Shown here: positions 13,173-17,714 of the stretch, one piece after another
How the letters are laid out: every line of letters begins with the position of its first letter
Numbering within the stretch: the stretch's first letter is position 1
Notes under the pieces: generated by a model
Told to the model about the DNA's origin: nothing
What the model saw: the letters and a program-made list of their open reading frames with translations, nothing else
Database searches by the model: none
Made by a program: the position numbers and the translations under genes
Assembly (NCBI GenBank): GCA_900754075.1
Contig: CAAEBN010000032.1
Span: 1-17,714 of the forward strand
Reading direction: 5' to 3'
DNA from: an uncultured Collinsella sp.
Lineage (GTDB): Bacteria > Actinomycetota > Coriobacteriia > Coriobacteriales > Coriobacteriaceae
DNA: 17,714 bases

Positions 13173-14486
13173 TTAGTTGCGCTTGAGGTGGACGACGGTT
13201 TCGCAGTGGAAGGTTTGCGGGAACAGGTCGACCGGCGTGATCTTGACGGGGGAGAAGGTGCCCTCCTCGACAAAGCGCTTGAGGTCGCGGGCCAGAGTTG
13301 CCGGATCACAGCTCACATAGGCGACATCGCGCGCACTCGTGCTCGCGATGAGGTCGATCGCCTCAGGGGCGAGGCCCGCACGCGGCGGGTCGACCACCAA
13401 GACGTCGGCGTCCTGATCGGGGAACTCGCGCACGGCATCGCCGCCGATGACGTCGACGTTATCGAGCCTGTTGATCTCCAGGTTACGGCGTAGGTCGCGC
13501 ACGGCCGGGCCGTAGGCCTCGACGGCGGCGACAAAATCGCAGCGGCGGGCGAGCGGCAGGGTAAAGGTGCCGGCACCGCAGTACAGGTCCACGGCCAGTT
13601 CGTCTTCCTGCGGGTCGAGGGCGTCCATAACGAGCTCAATCAAAATCTCGGCGCCCTTGGTATTGACCTGGAAAAACGAGGGGGCAGATAAGCGCATCTG
13701 GCCTTCGGCGATATTCTCGGTCCACGAGCCCTCGCCGGCGAGCATCTCGACTTTGGAGACGCGGCGAGCTTTCTTTTCGCCCTTGCTCATCACGCGCACG
13801 ATGCTCGTGGGATGAGCGGCGTCCGCCAGCACGCGGGAGACCTGCGAGCGCGGAAAAGAGCCTGTGGGCGTCCAGAGTGCGACCTCGAGTGCCTTGGTGC
13901 GGCGCGATGCGCGAATGCCCACGCGCTCGAGGCCCAGGTCGTGGCTACCGCTCAGATAGTTGAGCGCGCCGACGACCGATTTGAGCGCCTTGGGAAAACG
14001 CTTATCGAACAGCGGGCACGCATCGACGGCCACGATTTTGCTGGGGTCGACACCGTGCATGCCAAGGCGCACGCGACCGTTGACGACGGTCGGCTCCAGC
14101 TCGATTTTATTGCGGTAGCCCCAGTCGTCCTTGGTGTGGCGGATGGGCTGTACCAACTCATCGACCTGCTCAGGAGCGAACTTGCCGATGCGCTCGAGCG
14201 TGGAGCGCAGGTTTTGCTCCTTGGCGGCGAGCTGTGCCGTGCGTGAGAGATTGCCCCACGAGCAGCCGCCGCAGATGCCCACGAAGGGGCAGGGAGGCTG
14301 AATGCGATCGGGGCTTGGCTCCAGAATCTCGGTGGTGCGGGCGCGCATGAACGACTTGCCGTCCTGTACGACCTCGGCCTCGACGGTGTCGCCTGCCACG
14401 GCGCCCTGCACAAAGACGGCTTTACCGTTGTCGGCGTGCGCCAGACCGTCGGCGCCGTAGGTCATCGATTCTATAGTGAGCTTCAT
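13173..14486 (-). CDS. 23S rRNA (uracil-5)-methyltransferase, RlmD/RlmCD type
   Basis: A 437-residue cytosolic S-adenosylmethionine-dependent enzyme of the TrmA/RlmC/RlmD family, which makes 5-methyluridine in RNA. An N-terminal TRAM domain (about 1-57) is followed by iron-sulphur cysteines C66, C72, C75 and C157, as in RlmD. Then come SFFQVNTKG (270-278), the SAM motif DLYCGAGTF (300-308), DPPRAG (366-371), the catalytic YVSCDP (C393) and HCETV with general base E429. The iron-sulphur cysteines favour an rRNA target over the tRNA enzyme TrmA; the exact uridine(s) cannot be told. I start at ATG 14486, where homology begins and AGGCAGGG precedes; 14522 is an alternative with no binding site. 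It sits downstream of ppk on the same strand, past a strong terminator. Confidence 0.92.
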   Translation of the reverse strand: MKLTIESMTYGADGLAHADNGKAVFVQGAVAGDTVEAEVVQDGKSFMRARTTEILEPSPDRIQPPCPFVGICGGCSWGNLSRTAQLAAKEQNLRSTLERIGKFAPEQVDELVQPIRHTKDDWGYRNKIELEPTVVNGRVRLGMHGVDPSKIVAVDACPLFDKRFPKALKSVVGALNYLSGSHDLGLERVGIRASRRTKALEVALWTPTGSFPRSQVSRVLADAAHPTSIVRVMSKGEKKARRVSKVEMLAGEGSWTENIAEGQMRLSAPSFFQVNTKGAEILIELVMDALDPQEDELAVDLYCGAGTFTLPLARRCDFVAAVEAYGPAVRDLRRNLEINRLDNVDVIGGDAVREFPDQDADVLVVDPPRAGLAPEAIDLIASTSARDVAYVSCDPATLARDLKRFVEEGTFSPVKITPVDLFPQTFHCETVVHLKRN

Positions 14487-14534
14487 ATCCCTGCCTGTCA
14501 TTCGCGTTGTTGCTCGCACCATGGTATCAGGGAA

Positions 14535-14576
14535 AAGCGCCCCGCATCCGAGGCTTTCCTCAAATGCGGGGCGCTT
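14535..14576 (-). terminator. Strong terminator of ppk
   Basis: Perfect 13-nt arms AAGCGCCCCGCAT (14535-14547) and ATGCGGGGCGCTT (14564-14576) enclose a 16-nt loop with its own GAGG/CCTC stem. On the minus strand TTTT follows within the arm end. It starts 23 nt after the ppk stop and ends about 50 nt before the methyltransferase start. Confidence 0.85.
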
Positions 14577-14599
14577 CTACAAACTGCTTCTACAAACGA

Positions 14600-17101
14600 C
14601 TATTTCGTCTTGCCGGTAATGAGCGTCTTAAGACCCAGGCCAATCAGGCCCAGGCCCATGCGCACGCGGCCGGGGCGATGGCGCTCGATGGCCTTGGTCT
14701 TGCCGGCGGGCTTATCGCGACGGGCGCTCGTCTCGGGTGCGGGCTTGGTGACCTGCGGCTCGGGCTGAGGTGCAGGTGCAGGCTCGGGATCAATGACGGT
14801 CACCTGGACCTTCTGAACCTCGGGCGCTTTCTCCACGGCGGGCTCTGCGGCAGCCTCGGGCTCATTCACCGGGGGAGCGGCAATCGCTTCCGGTTTGGCA
14901 ACTGCCCTATGTTCAACCTCGGCCTGAATAGCTTCTTCGGCCACGCGTTCCTTCTCCTGTGCGCGCTGCTGCGCGGCCGCCTCGGCGTTGCGATAGGCAC
15001 GCTCCAGCAGAGCTTCCTGTGAGTTGAAGGGCCTCTCGCCCTCGTGGCGCTCCACGGGAACCCAGGTGCCGTCGCTCGTGAGGCTGCGGGCCTTCACGTT
15101 GTCGCGCAGCTGCATGCCCATGTACTCGTGTACCAGTGCGCGGCAGGTGGGGTCGAGCACTGGGAAGGCGATCTCCACGCGGTGCTCGGTGTTGCGCGTC
15201 ATCATGTCGGCCGAGCTCAGATAGATCATGTCCGAGTCCACGCCAAAGGCGTAGACGCGCGCATGCTCCAAAAAGCGTCCGACGATGGAGCGTACGTGCA
15301 CGTTCTCGGTCTTGCCCGGAACACCGGGCTTGAGGCACGAGATGCCGCGGATGATCATGTCTACGCGGACTCCTGCGCACGATGCCTCGGCGATCTTGTC
15401 GATGACTTCGCGGTCGGTGAGCGAGTTGAGCTTAAAGAACACACGGGCGGGTTCGCCAGCGAGGGCGCGCTGGATTTCGCGATCCAGGCCGCGCATGATG
15501 AGCGGCTTCAGGCCGACCGGCGCCACGCCCAGGAAGCGGTAATCGCCGCGCAGGTTGCCCAGCGACAGATTGCGGAAGAACAAGTTGGCGTCCTCGCCGA
15601 TGCCGGGATGGGCGGTCATGAGCATAAAGTCGCTGTAGAGCTTGGCCGTCTTCTCGTTAAAGTTGCCGGTGCCCAACAGCGTCAGGCGTGTAAGCGCCAT
15701 GCCCTCGCGATAGGTGAGCTGGCAGATCTTGGAGTGGCACTTAAAGCCTTCGGAGCCGTAGATGACGGTGCAGCCTGCCTCTTCCAGACGCTCGGCCCAC
15801 TCGATGTTGTTCTGCTCGTCGAAGCGGGCGCGGAGCTCCATGAGCACCGTGACCTCTTTGCCGTTCTCGGCGGCATCGATCAGCGACTCGCACAGGCGGC
15901 TCTGCTTAGCCACGCGGTAGAGCGTGATGCGCAGTGAGATGCACTCGGGGTCGTAGGCGGCCTCGTGTACCAGATCCAGGAAGGGGTTCATGGCCTCATA
16001 GGGATAAAAGAGCAGCTTGTCGTGCTGAAGTACCTGCTCGCGGATGGAGCGGGTCATATCGATGGTGGGGTTGGGCTGCGGCTTAAACGGCGTAAAGAGC
16101 AGCTCGTTGCGCAGGTGCTCGGGAATCTTGCCCTCAATGCCAAAGACATAGCCCAGGTTGAGCGGGATGTCGCAGGTAAAGACCGAGCGACGCGAGAGCT
16201 CGAGCGCCTTGCGGATAGTCTTGAGCGTCTGCTTCTCGAGTGAGCCCGAGACGGCGAGCACTACCGGCTGCAGGCGCAAGCGCTTCTTGAGGATGCGCTT
16301 CATATGCTGGCGGTAGTCCTCTTCCTCCTCGACGCCCTCGCCGTCCGGATCGATGTCGGCGTTGCGGGTGACGCGGATGAGCGCGCGGTCGAGCGGCTTA
16401 TAGGAGCCGAAGCAGCTGTCCAGGCAGGCGAGGATGACGTCCTCGAGCAGAATGTAGGAGTAGGTGCCGGTGGGCGAGGGGATCTCGACCACGCGGTTCA
16501 TCGAGGCGGGAATCTCGATCAGGCCCAGCAGACTTTCCTCGTCGGTGACGCCGTCCAGGCCGCACGCCAGGTAGAGTGCGCCGTTGCGCAGGTTGGGGAA
16601 GGGGTGGCGCGGGTCGATCACCAGCGGTGAGATAACCGGCGACACGTAGGCCTGGAAGTAGCGGGTTACAAAGGTGCGCTCCTCGGGCGTGAGCGAATCG
16701 ATGCGGGCACGGTGAACGCCCAGGGTGTCGAGCTTGCCCTCGATGTTCTTAAAGATGGACTCCCAACGGGTAAGGAGCCCGGGCAGCTCTGCCATGACGG
16801 CATCGACCTGTTCGGAGGCGGTCATATTGCTCTTGTTGTCGACAGGTTGCTTTTTGAGCTCGGCAAGGTCGGACAGACCACCCACGCGCACCATGAGGAA
16901 CTCATCGAGGTTTGACTCGAAGATCGAGACGAACTTAAGGCGCTCGAACAACGGCACGGACTCATCAAAAGCCTCGTCGAGCACACGGTTGTCAAAGCGT
17001 AGCCAGCTGAGCTCTCGGTTCTGCGTGTACGAGAAGTCGCGCGGCGGTTTGCGCAGCTTTGCGGCGGCTTGCTTTTTTTCGATTTTGCTCGGCATATGCA
17101 T
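14600..17101 (-). CDS. ppk: Polyphosphate kinase 1 with a long C-terminal extension
   Basis: An 833-residue PPK1, which polymerises the ATP gamma-phosphate into inorganic polyphosphate reversibly. N-terminal domain FSYTQNRELSWLRFDNRV (23-40) and SNLDEF (63-68) are standard. Using Escherichia coli numbering plus 21, R396 and R426 match metal/phosphate ligands R375 and R405, H456 in KCHSK is the phosphorylated H435, and H613 in GRFLEHARVY is H592. The usual second His of the HxGTGN motif (H454) is Leu475 here. Residues about 700-833 are extra: an Ala/Glu coiled-coil-like stretch, a Pro/Glu linker, then a basic tail ending RVRMGLGLIGLGLKTLITGKTK-like, possibly membrane-touching. ATG 17101 or 17095 could be the start; neither has a clear binding site. 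A terminator follows. Confidence 0.95.
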   Translation of the reverse strand: MHMPSKIEKKQAAAKLRKPPRDFSYTQNRELSWLRFDNRVLDEAFDESVPLFERLKFVSIFESNLDEFLMVRVGGLSDLAELKKQPVDNKSNMTASEQVDAVMAELPGLLTRWESIFKNIEGKLDTLGVHRARIDSLTPEERTFVTRYFQAYVSPVISPLVIDPRHPFPNLRNGALYLACGLDGVTDEESLLGLIEIPASMNRVVEIPSPTGTYSYILLEDVILACLDSCFGSYKPLDRALIRVTRNADIDPDGEGVEEEEDYRQHMKRILKKRLRLQPVVLAVSGSLEKQTLKTIRKALELSRRSVFTCDIPLNLGYVFGIEGKIPEHLRNELLFTPFKPQPNPTIDMTRSIREQVLQHDKLLFYPYEAMNPFLDLVHEAAYDPECISLRITLYRVAKQSRLCESLIDAAENGKEVTVLMELRARFDEQNNIEWAERLEEAGCTVIYGSEGFKCHSKICQLTYREGMALTRLTLLGTGNFNEKTAKLYSDFMLMTAHPGIGEDANLFFRNLSLGNLRGDYRFLGVAPVGLKPLIMRGLDREIQRALAGEPARVFFKLNSLTDREVIDKIAEASCAGVRVDMIIRGISCLKPGVPGKTENVHVRSIVGRFLEHARVYAFGVDSDMIYLSSADMMTRNTEHRVEIAFPVLDPTCRALVHEYMGMQLRDNVKARSLTSDGTWVPVERHEGERPFNSQEALLERAYRNAEAAAQQRAQEKERVAEEAIQAEVEHRAVAKPEAIAAPPVNEPEAAAEPAVEKAPEVQKVQVTVIDPEPAPAPQPEPQVTKPAPETSARRDKPAGKTKAIERHRPGRVRMGLGLIGLGLKTLITGKTK

Positions 17102-17587
17102 CTGTCCGTTCAGTCCCTACAGGGGACGGTAGCCCAACACTATCCACTATTGTCTCAATTTAGTCGACTTGTGGCACGGACGTATTGTGCGAACGGTATC
17201 TTAACCTACTTCTTACGCTGTCAAGGCATGCGACTAACTGCCCAACTCGTATTGAAAACAATCTATATCCATACTCAACTGGTGAGGATGTATGAATAAG
17301 AATGATTGCGAGCTGAATATAATCGAATCCAAATCGAATCGCGGACAAACGACATATATATGCAGAAAACCGTTTTAGCTATGCAATTTCTAAACATGAA
17401 AATATTTGTGCAATCTTGCTTAATTCCTTAGAAAAAAGAACGTTTACCTTTGAAAACCTGCTTTAGAAAACTGAAGTGCATCATGGGGGAATCATATGCG
17501 ATATACCGTTCATCGCACTTTGCTGACCGTTCGGGGGCGAGGTGGAATTGCGGGTGGTTTTTGGATATAACTAGAGCTGTCAGCAAG

Positions 17588-17612
17588 CAGCGTCCCATAC
17601 GGAGGGGCGCTG
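17588..17612 (+). promoter_or_regulatory. Leader hairpin 1 of arcA
   Basis: CAGCGTCCC (17588-17596) pairs fully with GGGGCGCTG (17604-17612), including one T-G wobble, around a 7-nt loop. It ends 41 nt before the arginine deiminase ATG. No U tract follows. Confidence 0.45.
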
Positions 17613-17617
17613 ATACA

Positions 17618-17637
17618 TTCGGCCGGTAAGGCCCGAA
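17618..17637 (+). promoter_or_regulatory. Leader hairpin 2 of arcA, next to the ribosome binding site
   Basis: TTCGGCC (17618-17624) pairs with GGCCCGAA (17630-17637) with one bulged base. It ends 7 nt before TAGGAGG (17645-17651), so folding could affect ribosome access. Confidence 0.35.
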
Positions 17638-17653
17638 AGAAAGGTAGGAGGCC

Positions 17654-17714
17654 ATGACGAAAGGTCTGCACGTGCCTTCCGAGATCGGCAAGCTCAGGAA
17701 GGTCTGCCTGCACC
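17654..17714 (+). CDS. arcA: Arginine deiminase (N-terminus only, runs off the window)
   Basis: Only 20 codons are visible: MTKGLHVPSEIGKLRKVCLH. This matches the start of arginine deiminases, where xxVxSEIGxLkxVlLHRPG begins the catalytic domain. The enzyme converts arginine to citrulline and ammonia as the first step of the arginine deiminase pathway, giving ATP and acid resistance. AGGAGG ends two bases before the ATG, unusually close; AAGG at 17641-17644 may contribute. The rest, including the catalytic Cys, lies outside the window. Confidence 0.75.
   Translation, partial: MTKGLHVPSEIGKLRKVCLH

Larger units (their letters stand above)
17102..17653. other. 552-nt AT-rich intergenic region between ppk and arcA
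   Basis: I find no convincing gene here. Short frames on both strands lack binding sites and protein-like composition. The middle (about 17200-17480) is clearly AT-richer than the genes. It holds a TATAAT (17318-17323) overlapping two 9-nt direct repeats, AATCGAATC at 17321-17329 and 17332-17340, exactly 11 nt apart. The arcA-proximal end has two hairpins. Promoters for ppk (minus) and arcA (plus) must lie here but I cannot fix them. Confidence 0.5.

Noticed and set aside
15044..15937. 297-codon plus-strand frame inside ppk
   Set aside because: Shadow of the ppk reading frame, composition not protein-like, no start signals.
17281..17345. ArgR-type ARG boxes upstream of arcA
   Set aside because: TATGAATAAGAATGATT only loosely resembles an ARG box and lacks symmetry; not strong enough to list.
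17428..17691. 87-codon minus-strand frame overlapping the arcA start
   Set aside because: No binding site, no recognisable motif, and it overlaps a well-supported start on the other strand.
1..17714. Insertion sequence, prophage or CRISPR
   Set aside because: No transposase, integrase, phage or Cas protein and no regularly spaced direct repeats were seen.

Overview
The window is a high-GC bacterial chromosome segment. Gene content, codon use and protein style point to a gut coriobacterium (class Coriobacteriia, Collinsella-like). That placement is inferred from acetate kinases with GTRCGSIDPA, a single-domain Pta, galactofuranose genes, a Maf/DJ-1 pair and an arginine deiminase start; no marker gene proves it. 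I see no tRNA, rRNA, CRISPR array, transposase or phage gene.

Layout. 1-500: the tail of an unknown gene and a probable gene remnant. 501-1658: an MFS transporter with lower GC than its neighbours. 1779-4300: two tandem acetate kinase genes; the first has substitutions at positions conserved in the second. 4648-5628: pta on the opposite strand, converging on the kinases. Pta plus acetate kinase make acetate and ATP from acetyl-CoA. 5860-8086: glf (UDP-galactopyranose mutase) and an overlapping family-2 glycosyltransferase, a surface-glycan operon divergent from pta. 8448-10671 (minus): DJ-1/PfpI protein, maf and, after a hairpin, a P1-family self-processing peptidase. 10854-12969: two membrane proteins, each ending in a CxxC-x10-CxxC zinc ribbon. 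The larger has an extracytoplasmic beta-propeller-like domain, and its signal peptide is out of frame by one base in a G6 run. 13173-17101 (minus): a TrmA/RlmD-type rRNA uracil methyltransferase and polyphosphate kinase 1. 17654-end: the first 20 codons of arginine deiminase, behind a ~550-nt AT-rich gap.

The most unusual content is between the genes. Three nested palindromes (4508-4632, 8109-8216, 8311-8435) have arms of 21-29 nt around a 66-67 nt interior that contains a second hairpin. Two share exact internal boxes (ACAGTCCTG and CGTGCGGAACTCG) at matching places although their stems differ in sequence and remain complementary. The third has a shortened form of both boxes and the same dimensions as one of the others. 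When oriented by the boxes, each starts 12-22 nt after a stop codon and reads in the same direction as that gene. This looks like a structured 3'-UTR RNA family or a mobile palindromic repeat family. A fourth, unrelated palindrome (11154-11209) has a decayed relative at 13109-13157.

Readings of family membership rest on motifs recognised by eye; no database search was possible.
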